Of a stretch of 64,000 bases of DNA, positions 33,153-41,843 are shown piece after piece. Under the pieces are notes generated by a model that did not search any database, had not been told where the DNA came from, and was given only the letters and a program-made list of their open reading frames with translations. This stretch comes from Corynebacterium durum (GTDB lineage Bacteria > Actinomycetota > Actinomycetes > Mycobacteriales > Mycobacteriaceae), in assembly GCF_030408675.1 (NCBI RefSeq), contig NZ_CP047200.1:1054001-1118000 (forward strand), given 5' to 3'. Numbering within the stretch: position 1 is the stretch's first letter; each line of letters starts with the position of its first letter. The position numbers and the translations under genes were made by a program.

Positions 33153-33938
33153 ATGCCCACGATTGTGGTTCTGGTGAAAAACGTTCCTGATTCCTGGTCG
33201 GAGCATTCCTTAAACCCCGACTACACGCTAGACCGCGAGAGCGTTACCGAAGTTATTGATGAAATCAACGAGTACGCTGTGGAAAAAGCACTAGCGCTGC
33301 GGGACTCCAACGAGGGTTTCCGGGTTGTGACGCTCAGCGCCGGGCCGGAACGCGCTGAAGATGCGCTGCGCAAAGCACTCGCCATGGGTGCTGATGAAGC
33401 GGTGTTACTTGTCGACGATGCGCTGAAAGGCTCCGACGCCCTCGGTACCGCTTGGGCACTTCACAACGCCATCAACGCTATTGATGACGTCCAGTTAATT
33501 GTCACCGGAGTTGCCTCTTCCGACGGTGCGACGGGCGCGCTGCCAGGTATTATCGCCGAATATCGTCAGATTCCAGCGCTCACCAGCTTGCGCTCCTGTG
33601 ACCTTGTTGACGGAAAACTCACCGGTATCCGCGAGGTCATGGAAGGTGAATACACCTTGGAGGCACCTTTGCCTGCGCTGGTGTCTGTAACGGAAAAATC
33701 CGACAAGCCGCGCTTTGCCAACTTCCAGGGCATCCGTGCTGCCAAAGCCGCCACTATCCGGCACCTCAGCCTTGCCGATATTGGGGTAGCCCCCGAACAC
33801 GTTGGTTTGGCACATGCTGCAACAACGGTTCATAGTGCTGAAACTCGCCCAGAGCGCAGCCAAGGCCAGATTGTGGTGGACCACGGCGATGCCGCCACCG
33901 TCATTGCGGACTTCCTCGCCGCTGAAAAGTTCATCTGA
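33153..33938 (+). CDS. etfB: Electron transfer flavoprotein beta subunit
   Basis: Small subunit of the FAD- and AMP-containing electron carrier between acyl-CoA dehydrogenases and the quinone pool. 261 residues from ATG 33153, preceded by GGAAAGG; begins MPTIVVLVKNVPDSW. AMP-binding pattern KALAMGADEAVLLVDD and VTGVASSDGATGALPGIIAEY are typical. 30 bases before etfA. Confidence 0.93.
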   Translation: MPTIVVLVKNVPDSWSEHSLNPDYTLDRESVTEVIDEINEYAVEKALALRDSNEGFRVVTLSAGPERAEDALRKALAMGADEAVLLVDDALKGSDALGTAWALHNAINAIDDVQLIVTGVASSDGATGALPGIIAEYRQIPALTSLRSCDLVDGKLTGIREVMEGEYTLEAPLPALVSVTEKSDKPRFANFQGIRAAKAATIRHLSLADIGVAPEHVGLAHAATTVHSAETRPERSQGQIVVDHGDAATVIADFLAAEKFI

Positions 33939-33968
33939 GTGCCGTTCGTCTGATTTGGAGAAAACCCC

Positions 33969-34922
33969 ATGTCCTTTGCCTACATTCTGGTCGAGCACTC
34001 TAACGGTGAACTTGACCCAGTAACCGCCGAACTCATCACCGCCGGACGCGCCTTTGGCGTGGTCAGCGCTGTTGTAGTGGGAACCCCCGGAACCGCCGCA
34101 GCCTTCACCCCACAACTTGCCGAATGGGGTGCCGCACAGATCGTTGCCGCCGAGACCCCCTCCGCAGACTCCCGCGTGGTCATCCCGGCTACCGACGCCC
34201 TGTCTATACTCGCCGGTGCCAACCCAGCGCCGCTGCTCATCGCTGCGGGCGTTACTGGGAATGAAATCGCAGGTCGCCTCGCCGCTCGTCTCGCCTCGGG
34301 TGCGCTCTACGACGTGGTTGGTGTGAACGCCGACGGCACTGCTGCCATGTCTATCTTTGGAGACACTGTTGCCGTCACCGCAGCCGCCAGCGGCAACAGT
34401 CCCATCTACACCCTGCGCCGCGGGGTGGTTGATGCTGCCCCCGAAGCTGCCGCAGGTGAACTCGTTGCGCTGGAACTTCCAGGGGCCAACGCCACAGAAC
34501 CCGTGGTCACCGGATTTACGCCCGCCGAACGCGGTAACCGCCCCGACCTTGCCCAAGCCAAAGTGGTCGTCGCTGGCGGCCGCGGCGTCGGATCCGCTGA
34601 AGGTTTCACGGACATCGTGGAACCGCTTGCCGACGCCCTCGGCGGTGCCGTGGGTGTCACCCGCGACGTTGTGGACTCCGGCTACTACCCCGGACAATTC
34701 CAGATCGGGCAAACCGGCGTGACCGTCTCGCCTGACCTGTACATCGGCCTCGGTGTGTCTGGTGCCATCCAGCACAAATCCGGCATGCAGACTGCGAAGA
34801 AGATCATTGTGATCAACAACGATGAGGATGCGCCCCTGTTTGAGATCGCCGACCTCGGTGTTGTGGGCGACCTATTTGACATCACACCGAAGCTCATCGA
34901 AGAAATAAAGAAGCGGGGATAA
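33969..34922 (+). CDS. etfA: Electron transfer flavoprotein alpha subunit
   Basis: 317 residues. The FAD-binding C-terminal part is clear: VVAGGRGVGSAEGF, QIGQTGVTVSPDLYIGLGVSGAIQHKSGM and INNDEDAPLFEIADLGVVGDLFDITPKL. With etfB it forms the ETF heterodimer. The cysteine desulfurase gene follows after eight bases, an arrangement shared with C. glutamicum and mycobacteria. Confidence 0.95.
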   Translation: MSFAYILVEHSNGELDPVTAELITAGRAFGVVSAVVVGTPGTAAAFTPQLAEWGAAQIVAAETPSADSRVVIPATDALSILAGANPAPLLIAAGVTGNEIAGRLAARLASGALYDVVGVNADGTAAMSIFGDTVAVTAAASGNSPIYTLRRGVVDAAPEAAAGELVALELPGANATEPVVTGFTPAERGNRPDLAQAKVVVAGGRGVGSAEGFTDIVEPLADALGGAVGVTRDVVDSGYYPGQFQIGQTGVTVSPDLYIGLGVSGAIQHKSGMQTAKKIIVINNDEDAPLFEIADLGVVGDLFDITPKLIEEIKKRG

Positions 34923-34930
34923 CAGGGACA

Positions 34931-36064
34931 ATGCCGCCCGTCTACCTCGACCACGCAGCAACCACACCCATGCGCGACTGTGCGCGGGAAGCATGGTTGG
35001 AGGCATCAACGCTACTCAACCCGGGTGGGCAATACGCAACAGGGCGCCGCGCACGCGCCGCCCTGGAACAGGCACGGGAAGATATTGCCTTACTGCTGGA
35101 CTGTGAACCCATCGAAGTTATCTTCACGGCATCAGGAACCGAAGCCGACAACATCGCCATCCAAGGGCTGTACCGGGCGAGTGATTCCCACCGCATCGTC
35201 AGCTCGCCCATTGAGCATCCAGCAGCATTAGAGACCGTACGCGGGCTTGCCGCAGGTGCTGAGGTCGAGGTGAGCTGGCTACCGGTCTCGCCTTCAGGGG
35301 TGGTTGGCGTCGGGGACACGTTGGACACCCCTGCTGCGTTGGCCAGCTGCATGTGGGCCAACAACGAAACTGGTGCCATCCAGCCCATCAGTGACGTTGT
35401 GTCGGCCGCCGCCACGCAGGCTACCCCGGTGCATATCGACGCCGTGCAAGCCGTAGGCCACATCCCCGTATCCTTCGCGCAATCCGGCGCTACAACCCTG
35501 GCCGCCAGCGCCCACAAATTCGGTGGCCCCCGGGGGACAGGACTGCTGCTTGCAGCGCGGTCCCCAGCCCCAACAGGAGTACTTTTCGGAGGCGGGCAGG
35601 AACGCGGCATTCGCCCAGGCACCGCCGATGTGGCGGGGGCAGTGGGTACTGCTGCGGCTTTGAAAGAAGCAATCAACGAGATGGATGCGGAGATGCAGCG
35701 GGTTGCCGCACTGCGGGATCAGCTGCGCGCCGGGATCCTTTCGCAGGTTGATGACGTTATTGTGCACACTCCAGCAGAGGCGTTGCCCGGTCACCTGCAC
35801 CTTTCCTTCCCGGGTGCGGAGGGGGACAGCTTGATTATGCTGCTCGACTCCCTCGGCTTCGAGTGCTCCACAGGATCAGCCTGCTCCAGCGGAGTCAACC
35901 GCGCCAGCGAAGTGCTGTTGGCCATGGGGGTGTCTGAACATGATGCGCGCGGTGCGATCCGCTTTACGCTGGGGCGCACCACCACATCAGATGATGTAAC
36001 GGCGTTGCTGGGGGTCATCGCGGACGTGGTGGCTAGAGCACGCATCGCAGGCATGGCGGGATGA
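34931..36064 (+). CDS. Cysteine desulfurase (IscS/NifS type)
   Basis: PLP enzyme taking sulfur from cysteine for tRNA thiolation and Fe-S clusters. 377 residues. N-terminus VYLDHAATTPMRD, PLP lysine K196 in SAHKFGGPRGTG, and the persulfide cysteine C318 in CSTGSACSSGVNRAS. In related genomes the tRNA 2-thiouridylase gene mnmA follows directly; here mnmA lies 9.7 kb further on, beyond an accessory block. Confidence 0.94.
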   Translation: MPPVYLDHAATTPMRDCAREAWLEASTLLNPGGQYATGRRARAALEQAREDIALLLDCEPIEVIFTASGTEADNIAIQGLYRASDSHRIVSSPIEHPAALETVRGLAAGAEVEVSWLPVSPSGVVGVGDTLDTPAALASCMWANNETGAIQPISDVVSAAATQATPVHIDAVQAVGHIPVSFAQSGATTLAASAHKFGGPRGTGLLLAARSPAPTGVLFGGGQERGIRPGTADVAGAVGTAAALKEAINEMDAEMQRVAALRDQLRAGILSQVDDVIVHTPAEALPGHLHLSFPGAEGDSLIMLLDSLGFECSTGSACSSGVNRASEVLLAMGVSEHDARGAIRFTLGRTTTSDDVTALLGVIADVVARARIAGMAG

Positions 36065-36122
36065 TCCGCGAAGCAGGGCGTCGATAAGCGAGCTGATCAG
36101 GCAGCGTAATGCGCGGGCCACG

Positions 36123-36290
36123 GTGGATAGTTACGAGGACATTCTGGTGGGGGCGGCGTTGGCAGTGCGTCAGGGGGTGGTTGAGGCGCGGCTGCCCGCG
36201 CTGGGGTTTCTGCATCTGAACACCAACGGGGGAGTGACAACGCCAGTGTTAGAGGGGCGCATTACCTACGTCGCTGGGGATGACGTGTAG
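36123..36290 (+). pseudogene. Unrecognised 55-residue coding fragment after the cysteine desulfurase gene
   Basis: From GTG 36123 the frame codes VDSYEDILVGAALAVRQGVV, continuing with EARLPALGFLHLNTNG and a C-terminus ITYVAGDDV. Composition looks like real protein, and the frame stays open about 50 bases upstream without any start codon, so it may be the 3' end of a lost gene. No ribosome binding site is seen. I do not recognise the family. It sits exactly at the left edge of the accessory block, next to a copy of CGTCGATAAGC (36079-36089). Confidence 0.4.
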
Positions 36291-36341
36291 GAAATGTAGG
36301 CGTATGCCGTCGGAATCGGTACATCCCGTACGTGTGTTGAG

Positions 36342-36376
36342 TAACACTTGTAATACAAGTATTACCGTCGTAGGGT
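36342..36376 (+). promoter_or_regulatory. Promoter with palindromic operator for the ABC exporter
   Basis: ACTTGTA-A-TACAAGT (36346-36360) is a perfect inverted repeat, extended to TAA/TTA arms with one mismatch. It covers a -35 (TTGTAA, 36348-36353), 17 bases from a -10 TAGGGT (36371-36376). The start codon is 43 bases further. Such placement means repression. The form suits GntR/YtrA- or TetR-type repressors, but no such gene is adjacent. Confidence 0.6.
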
Positions 36377-36418
36377 TGGGGTTGGAAAGCAATCATGCGA
36401 TGCAACCGAGGAGTTGTG

Positions 36419-37345
36419 ATGAGTGCAATCGTGTGTCGCGATGTAACCCGGCGTTTCGGCGAACTTACTGCCGTGGATGGGGTGAGCTTCACTGTCGAAG
36501 ATAACGAGATTTTTGGAATCATCGGACCAAATGGGGCGGGAAAGACTACGCTCCTCAGCTGTATTGAAGGGTTAGACGCCCCAGCATCCGGGACTATTGA
36601 CGTCCTGGGAATGCACCCTATAAAAGACATGCATCAGCTGGTGCAACGAACCGGGATTCAGCTGCAACAAGCCGCGTTGTTGCCCAGGCTCAAAGTTGGC
36701 GAAGCGCTGCAACTATTTTCTTCTTTCTATGACAATCCTGTTCCGTGGCGGCCGTTGCTGGATCTGCTTGGTATTGGCGTGAAAGAGCGCTCTTTTGTTA
36801 CTAAGTTGTCTGGCGGTGAACGCCAACGAGTATTTATCGCCCTTGCCCTTATCCATGATCCCGAGCTGCTTTTCCTCGATGAGCTGACTACTGCTCTTGA
36901 TCCGCAGGCGCGACTTGCCATGTGGGACGTTGTGCGTGGCATCCGTGACCGTGGCAAAACTGTCGTTCTGACCACGCATTATATGGAAGAAGCTGAAGCA
37001 CTCTGTGATCGCGTGGCCATCATAGACAGCGGAAAGCTCGTCGCGCTGGACACCGTGGCGGGGCTCATCCAGCGCTACGGTGGGGACTCCACGCTGCGGC
37101 TCAATCTCAACTCGCCCGCCCTCAATACCCCTGCGCTAGCGGAGCTGGCATCGGTACAAGGGGTGACTGGCGTGAACGGCGACGGTGACGCGGTCGTCGT
37201 TAAGGGGCGGGGAGCGTTTGCTCAAAATGTGTTGGCTTACCTCACCCAGGCCGGACTTGCTGTGCATGATATGAACACGACGACGCCGGGTCTGGAGGAC
37301 GTTTTTCTTAATCTCACTGGACGCACACTGCGGAAGGAACACTGA
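36419..37345 (+). CDS. ABC-2 exporter ATP-binding protein (daunorubicin-resistance type)
   Basis: 308 residues from ATG 36419, chosen for its GAGGAG ribosome site rather than an ATG eight codons earlier. Walker A GPNGAGKT at 36-43, signature LSGGERQRVFIALAL, Walker B LLFLDELTTALDP, switch His in LTTHYMEEAE. The Walker B ends ELTT rather than the usual EPTN. The C-terminal 80 residues are the CcmA/DrrA-type extension. Translationally coupled to the permease by ATGA overlap. Confidence 0.9.
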   Translation: MSAIVCRDVTRRFGELTAVDGVSFTVEDNEIFGIIGPNGAGKTTLLSCIEGLDAPASGTIDVLGMHPIKDMHQLVQRTGIQLQQAALLPRLKVGEALQLFSSFYDNPVPWRPLLDLLGIGVKERSFVTKLSGGERQRVFIALALIHDPELLFLDELTTALDPQARLAMWDVVRGIRDRGKTVVLTTHYMEEAEALCDRVAIIDSGKLVALDTVAGLIQRYGGDSTLRLNLNSPALNTPALAELASVQGVTGVNGDGDAVVVKGRGAFAQNVLAYLTQAGLAVHDMNTTTPGLEDVFLNLTGRTLRKEH

Positions 37346-38088
37346 TGCGCGCGTACCGAACCCTGGTGATAACCCTTGCCAGATCCATGCTGCGTGAACC
37401 TGTCGGACTGTTTTTCACCCTCATTTTTCCACCGCTCTTGGTGGTGATACTTGGCACAATCTTTGGTAACGATCCAACACCACAGTTTGACGGTAAGGGC
37501 TTTGTGGACGCCACGCTTCCGGCGATGTCGTCGCTGATAGTGGCGATTATGGGAATCCTAATGCTGCCCGCAACGCAGCTGCAACTGCGTGAAAGCGGTG
37601 CCCTTGCGCGTCTTCGCGCCACACCGTTGAAGTCGTGGACGTACGTGGCGGCGGACGTGACCGTTCATTTCCTTGTGGGGATGACCGGTGTGGTTCTGGC
37701 CCTGATTGTTGGAATGCTGATGTTTGGCGTCCGGGCGCAGGGGAGTGTTCTGCTCGTGCTAGTCGCGGGGGCGTGTGGGCTTATTGCGTTCCTGGCGCTG
37801 GGATACACGCTGGCTGCGGTGTATCCGTCAGCGGCGGCGGCAACCGGTATTGGTAACGGCGTGATGATTGTATTGATGATCACGTCCGGCGCTTTCATTC
37901 CGATGGAGGCGTTGCCGAGCGGGGTGCGGCATGCCACGCAGTTTTCCCCACTGCGGCACCTGGTGGAATTGATGCAAGGGCTGTGGGCGGGTCACGCGTG
38001 GTCCGACTATGGCGTTGCGACGGCCGTGTTGCTCGGTATGATCGTTATCTTCGGCGCTCTCGGGGCACGGCTGTTTAAGTGGGGCTGA
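37345..38088 (+). CDS. ABC-2 type permease
   Basis: 247 residues with six membrane segments, typical of the drug/lipid-exporting ABC-2 family (LREPVGLFFTLIFPPLLVVILGTIFG near the start and TSGAFIPMEALPSGVRHATQFSPLRHLVELMQGLW before the last segment). With the preceding ATPase it forms a full exporter. Substrate unknown; exporters of this kind give resistance to peptides or drugs. Confidence 0.9.
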   Translation: MRAYRTLVITLARSMLREPVGLFFTLIFPPLLVVILGTIFGNDPTPQFDGKGFVDATLPAMSSLIVAIMGILMLPATQLQLRESGALARLRATPLKSWTYVAADVTVHFLVGMTGVVLALIVGMLMFGVRAQGSVLLVLVAGACGLIAFLALGYTLAAVYPSAAAATGIGNGVMIVLMITSGAFIPMEALPSGVRHATQFSPLRHLVELMQGLWAGHAWSDYGVATAVLLGMIVIFGALGARLFKWG

Positions 38089-38377
38089 AACTGAGGAAAT
38101 GACACTGCGAAGGTATGATCTTAGCAGTAGTGCTTATCCGGCGATGTGGTCCATAGTGTGTCGTAGATGTCGTGATATATAGTCGCTGGGTAGCACAGGT
38201 ATTGATGTGATTTTGCGTTGTCGTGTCACTCTCTTGATGTGGCATAAATCTCAAAATATCGTCCGTTTTATAAGAATATTCTTAAAAAATGATAAAAGTT
38301 TATCAAAGTAGTAGCGGATGTGCTTAGAATTCTTTCTAATAGAAAACATGAGATTCACAACCCTATTAGGAACACGC
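38089..38377. other. AT-rich gap before the VWA gene
   Basis: 289 bases without a gene. The last 120 bases are very AT-rich, with TTATAAGAATATTCTTAAAAAATGATAA-like sequence including the self-complementary AAGAATATTCTT (38271-38282). The promoter of the VWA gene is probably here. Confidence 0.4.
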
Positions 38378-40693
38378 ATGCCTCACACTGGTCCGGGACG
38401 CATGCGTGTTGGCGTTGCCGCATTAACAACAGCGTGCACTCTCATTGGGATGCACGCCCCACTCGCTAGCAGCGCTGAGCCATCGTCTGAACACCCAGAC
38501 ACCGCGCTGATTATCGACGCCTCCGGCTCCATGTGGGCACCTGATGGCTCCGGTGAACTACGCACCAACACTGCCAACCGTGTGGCACACACCCTCCTCG
38601 GCGAACTGCCGGGTGACCAGCAACTTGCTCTGCTGACCTACGGTACTGGCACCGGAAACAGCGACGAAGAAAAAGAAGCTGGTTGTAAAGACGTCCAAAC
38701 CCTGGTGCCTCTCGGCGGTTCGCGCGACGAAATTGCTGCCCAGATCGACGGCCTGGTTGCCAGCGGATACACCCCGATCGGCCCGGCACTCCTCGCGGCC
38801 GAAAAGACCCTGGACACAAAGAAGACAGAAAATAACAAGCGCCACATCGTGCTAGTTTCTGACGGCATTGACACCTGTGCACCGCCAGAGATGGCTGAGG
38901 TTGCCCGCGACATTCACAAGCGCAACAGCAATGTCACCATTGATGTTGTTGGCCTCAACGCCGACGAAACCGTCCGCGAACAGCTGAAAGAACTCGCAGC
39001 AGCAGGCGGCGGCACCTACGCTGATGCCACCGACGAAGCATCCGTCAGCACACTCGTCACCGCATTGTCTGCTCAAGGCGCAGCTGCAGCAAACGATGCA
39101 GGTAAAGGTGATAAGAAGGACGCGGATAAGAAAGACGCTGACAAGAAAGACAGCGGCGATCATGACGGGCACAAGCATGACGGTGATAAGGGTGGCAAGA
39201 AGGACACCCACAAGCACGATGGGCATAAGCATGACGGCGACAAGAGCGAGGACAAGTCTGTAGACAAGTCGGCCGAAAAGTCCGCTGAGAAGTCTTCCGA
39301 ATCGAAGGCGAACGGCGAGCCAAGCAAGGCTGAAACGTCGAAGTCTGACGAAAAGTCTGCCGAAAAATCTGAGGAGCCCAAGGCGGAGGAATCCAAGGCA
39401 GAGACTCCCAGGTCTGACGAAAAGTCCGAGACGAAGACCGAAGACAAGAAGTCAACCGAAAATTCCACCACGGCTAAGGCCTCTGAAAGCTCTGAGGCTG
39501 CCTCTGCAACCCAGACCGCAGCTAAGGACATGAAGGGCACAAACAAGGCTGACGGTGCCCCCACGCTTGCTGTGGGTACGACCCGTGACGGGCGTATTCA
39601 CCAGCAGCTGTTCACTGACTCACTTCCGGCTGTAAGTGGCGATTCGAAAGACCAGGAACGCCACTGGTCTGTGACGCTGAAGGAAGGTCAGCAACTCAAC
39701 GTTGGATTCTTGATTCCGACTCCTGAGGGTAATGTGAGCGCCAAGGGCAAGGAGCTAACTGTCACCCCTGAACTCCTCAACCCCAAGGGGAAGGCCTGCG
39801 TCGCCACCTCAGAAAAAGTCAAGGTAGACGGCAACTTCACGGGTGCACAATCCGCCTCGCTACTTTCGAAAGAAATCAAGAAGGGTACCGACTGCCCGCC
39901 CGGTAAGTACGACCTCGTGCTTAAGCGCACAGGCGAACTCGCCGCTGACAAGGATCTGCCCATCCGTATTTCCACCTGGGCTGTTCCGCAGGTTGATGAC
40001 GCCAAATTGCCTCAATCCTCCAGCAAACCAAAGATTGCTGACCTTCCGCTTGGCGACGTCGCTGGTGAACTTCCGACCAACACCAACGTTGCGGCCGCAC
40101 CCAGCGTCAAGGCGGGAACGTACACCGCTGCTCTCAAACCGGGCGAAACTCAGTGGTTCAGGGTTCCCGTCAAAGACGGACAGCGCTTGCAGATGCACCT
40201 TGAGGCACAAGCTGCAGGCAAAAACGATCACAGCATCAGCTGGCAGGCTTTCAGCCCGCTGTACAATCACCTGTCCGCCACGACCGACGGCGGCGCAGAC
40301 GGGACTGACCGCAGCGAAGGCAACGTGGTTTTGAACGCTGATGAGGCTACCTCGGCAACGTTTGCTACCGAGCCGATTCGGTGGGCCAACATGAAGAAGG
40401 CTGGCGCTGTTAACACCTCCTTCCTGGCGGGTGAGCAGCTTGTAGCTGTCCGCCACAATGCACCTGCCGATGCGGGTAGTGAACCCGTGAATGTCACACT
40501 CGCTGTCGCATCCACTGGTGAAGGCGAACATGGCCCCGATCTGGCCAAATACAGCGCAAGCAGCAACGGCAACGAACACTCATCTCAGTGGACAGGCGTC
40601 TGGTGGCTGTTCCTCCTGCTCTTTGTCATCGGAATCCTGGCAACCTGGCTGTCCCCACGCAGCAAGAAAGCAAAGGAAACCAGCGAAGAATAG
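38378..40693 (+). CDS. Exported VWA-domain protein with His/Asp/Lys-rich segment and C-terminal membrane anchor
   Basis: 771 residues from ATG 38378 (TTAGGAAC upstream); two earlier in-frame ATGs lack good sites. Signal peptide to about residue 33 (LAS-SA then EPSSE). VWA domain from about 40 to 200 with the MIDAS motif DASGS (47-51) and the TPIGPAL threonine. Then a 180-residue low-complexity region: DGHKHDGDK twice, followed by Lys/Ser/Glu repeats of the DEKSAEKSEE kind. Then two beta-rich domains that resemble each other (HWSVTLKEGQQLNVGF; TQWFRVPVKDGQRLQM), one membrane helix (WWLFLLLFVIGILATWL) and a Lys/Arg tail. It probably faces the cell wall and binds ligands through metal. Role unknown. 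Confidence 0.8.
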   Translation: MPHTGPGRMRVGVAALTTACTLIGMHAPLASSAEPSSEHPDTALIIDASGSMWAPDGSGELRTNTANRVAHTLLGELPGDQQLALLTYGTGTGNSDEEKEAGCKDVQTLVPLGGSRDEIAAQIDGLVASGYTPIGPALLAAEKTLDTKKTENNKRHIVLVSDGIDTCAPPEMAEVARDIHKRNSNVTIDVVGLNADETVREQLKELAAAGGGTYADATDEASVSTLVTALSAQGAAAANDAGKGDKKDADKKDADKKDSGDHDGHKHDGDKGGKKDTHKHDGHKHDGDKSEDKSVDKSAEKSAEKSSESKANGEPSKAETSKSDEKSAEKSEEPKAEESKAETPRSDEKSETKTEDKKSTENSTTAKASESSEAASATQTAAKDMKGTNKADGAPTLAVGTTRDGRIHQQLFTDSLPAVSGDSKDQERHWSVTLKEGQQLNVGFLIPTPEGNVSAKGKELTVTPELLNPKGKACVATSEKVKVDGNFTGAQSASLLSKEIKKGTDCPPGKYDLVLKRTGELAADKDLPIRISTWAVPQVDDAKLPQSSSKPKIADLPLGDVAGELPTNTNVAAAPSVKAGTYTAALKPGETQWFRVPVKDGQRLQMHLEAQAAGKNDHSISWQAFSPLYNHLSATTDGGADGTDRSEGNVVLNADEATSATFATEPIRWANMKKAGAVNTSFLAGEQLVAVRHNAPADAGSEPVNVTLAVASTGEGEHGPDLAKYSASSNGNEHSSQWTGVWWLFLLLFVIGILATWLSPRSKKAKETSEE

Positions 40694-40734
40694 ACCGTAG
40701 GTCGTGCTGCCGCTAGAGCAGTAACCGAACACAC

Positions 40735-40774
40735 AAGGCCGACAAGCTTGAATGTGAGCTTGTCGGCCTTTTAT
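40735..40774 (+). terminator. Rho-independent terminator after the VWA gene
   Basis: A perfect 14-base stem (40735-40748 with 40757-40770) with an eight-base loop, followed by TTATT. A-run before the stem makes it partly bidirectional. Confidence 0.9.
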
Positions 40775-40817
40775 TCAATGAAATTAAAAGATTTCTGATG
40801 CCCGAGTTGGTGATACG

Positions 40818-41120
40818 ATGAACTTCATGTTTATTGTATCGCTCACTTACGTCAAAAGACTATCTGATGTAGAAGCCCATCTTCCTGATCATGTGGCGTA
40901 CCTTGAACGCTATTATGAGCAGGGAATATTTTTGATGTCTGGCCGTAAGGAACCTCGGGTTGGGGGCGTGATAGTGATGCAGGCAGACAGTAGGAAACAG
41001 GTTGAAGGAATAATCTCTGAAGATCCGTTTAATCAGGCAGGAATTGCTGATTATGAAATTATCGAGTTTATCCCAACTAAAACTGCTCCCGCGTTAGAGG
41101 GGTATCGTGAGAATATTTGA
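40818..41120 (+). CDS. YciI-like protein
   Basis: 100 residues. The YciI fold is recognisable from the conserved H in LPDHVAYLERYYEQGIFLMSGRKEP and DPFNQAGIADYEIIEF. Family members are small ferredoxin-like proteins of unknown or weak catalytic role (dehalogenation or cyclic-dipeptide chemistry has been proposed). Base composition is more AT-rich than that of its neighbours, a hint of separate origin. The ATG nine bases downstream is also possible. Confidence 0.8.
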   Translation: MNFMFIVSLTYVKRLSDVEAHLPDHVAYLERYYEQGIFLMSGRKEPRVGGVIVMQADSRKQVEGIISEDPFNQAGIADYEIIEFIPTKTAPALEGYRENI

Positions 41121-41236
41121 TATTGTCACAGCTATGTGCTGCGGTATGTCAAATCTGATTGTCATATAGATTTTAATTACTGCCACTTACTCTAAGAGTG
41201 GGGCAACGGTAAAAGATGCTAGGTAATATTCAGTAA

Positions 41237-41818
41237 CTATCTCCCCTCACGGTTCCTGTTTTCCAGTTCCTGCATCTTGAATGCTGCTTGTTCGAGGCGC
41301 TGGGCACGTTGTTTCTGCGCTAGTTCCTGGTATTTGTCGTAGGCGTCTTCCTCTGATTCATCGAAGCGCAAAAGTAGGCGTGCACCTGCGCCAATGGCGG
41401 GAACTGCTAGGAAGACAAGCCACGCGTAGGAGACGTTGAATACAAACATCAGCAGGAAGAATGCGGCCAGAGAGACAGTGCCGTTCAACCCATCAATGAG
41501 GTTGATGATCTTGCCTTTTTTCTTGAGTTTTTCCAGTTCTTTGGCCTCGGGATCTACATCTGCGACAAGTGAGTGGCTTTCGGCCTGTTCATAGGGGACA
41601 AGTGCGCCTGTGGTGTCGGCCGTGAATGGGAATCCTCCTGGGAGGTCAGCGAATTGTTCCCGCAGTTCGCCTTGGGTGGTTGCGGTGGTGATGATGTCGG
41701 AGCGGCGGTTGAACTCGGCGTCGTCAAGCCTGCCGTCGGCGTAGTGGCGGCTGAGGGCGTCAAGTGCGTGGATGCGCTCGGTATCACCGATCCGCAGATG
41801 ATCATTGTTCTGAGTCAT
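41237..41818 (-). CDS. DUF1707 membrane protein
   Basis: 193 residues. The N-terminal 60 residues match DUF1707 (LRIGDTERIHALDALSRHYADGRLDDAEFNRRSDII, ELREQFADLPGG), a helical, SHOCT-like module of actinobacteria. Two membrane helices follow (about 115-160), and the C-terminus is a Gln/Arg-rich helix likely to be a coiled coil. Last gene of the minus-strand run that begins at 45614, 25 bases after kptA. Role unknown. Confidence 0.78.
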   Translation of the reverse strand: MTQNNDHLRIGDTERIHALDALSRHYADGRLDDAEFNRRSDIITTATTQGELREQFADLPGGFPFTADTTGALVPYEQAESHSLVADVDPEAKELEKLKKKGKIINLIDGLNGTVSLAAFFLLMFVFNVSYAWLVFLAVPAIGAGARLLLRFDESEEDAYDKYQELAQKQRAQRLEQAAFKMQELENRNREGR

Positions 41819-41843
41819 GCGTGCTTCCCAATGCGAAATGAGG

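Noticed and set aside
39110..39470. Possible tandem-repeat or CRISPR-like array in the VWA gene
   Set aside because: The repeats are codon-level Lys/Asp/Glu/Ser low complexity in one frame, not regular repeat-spacer units.
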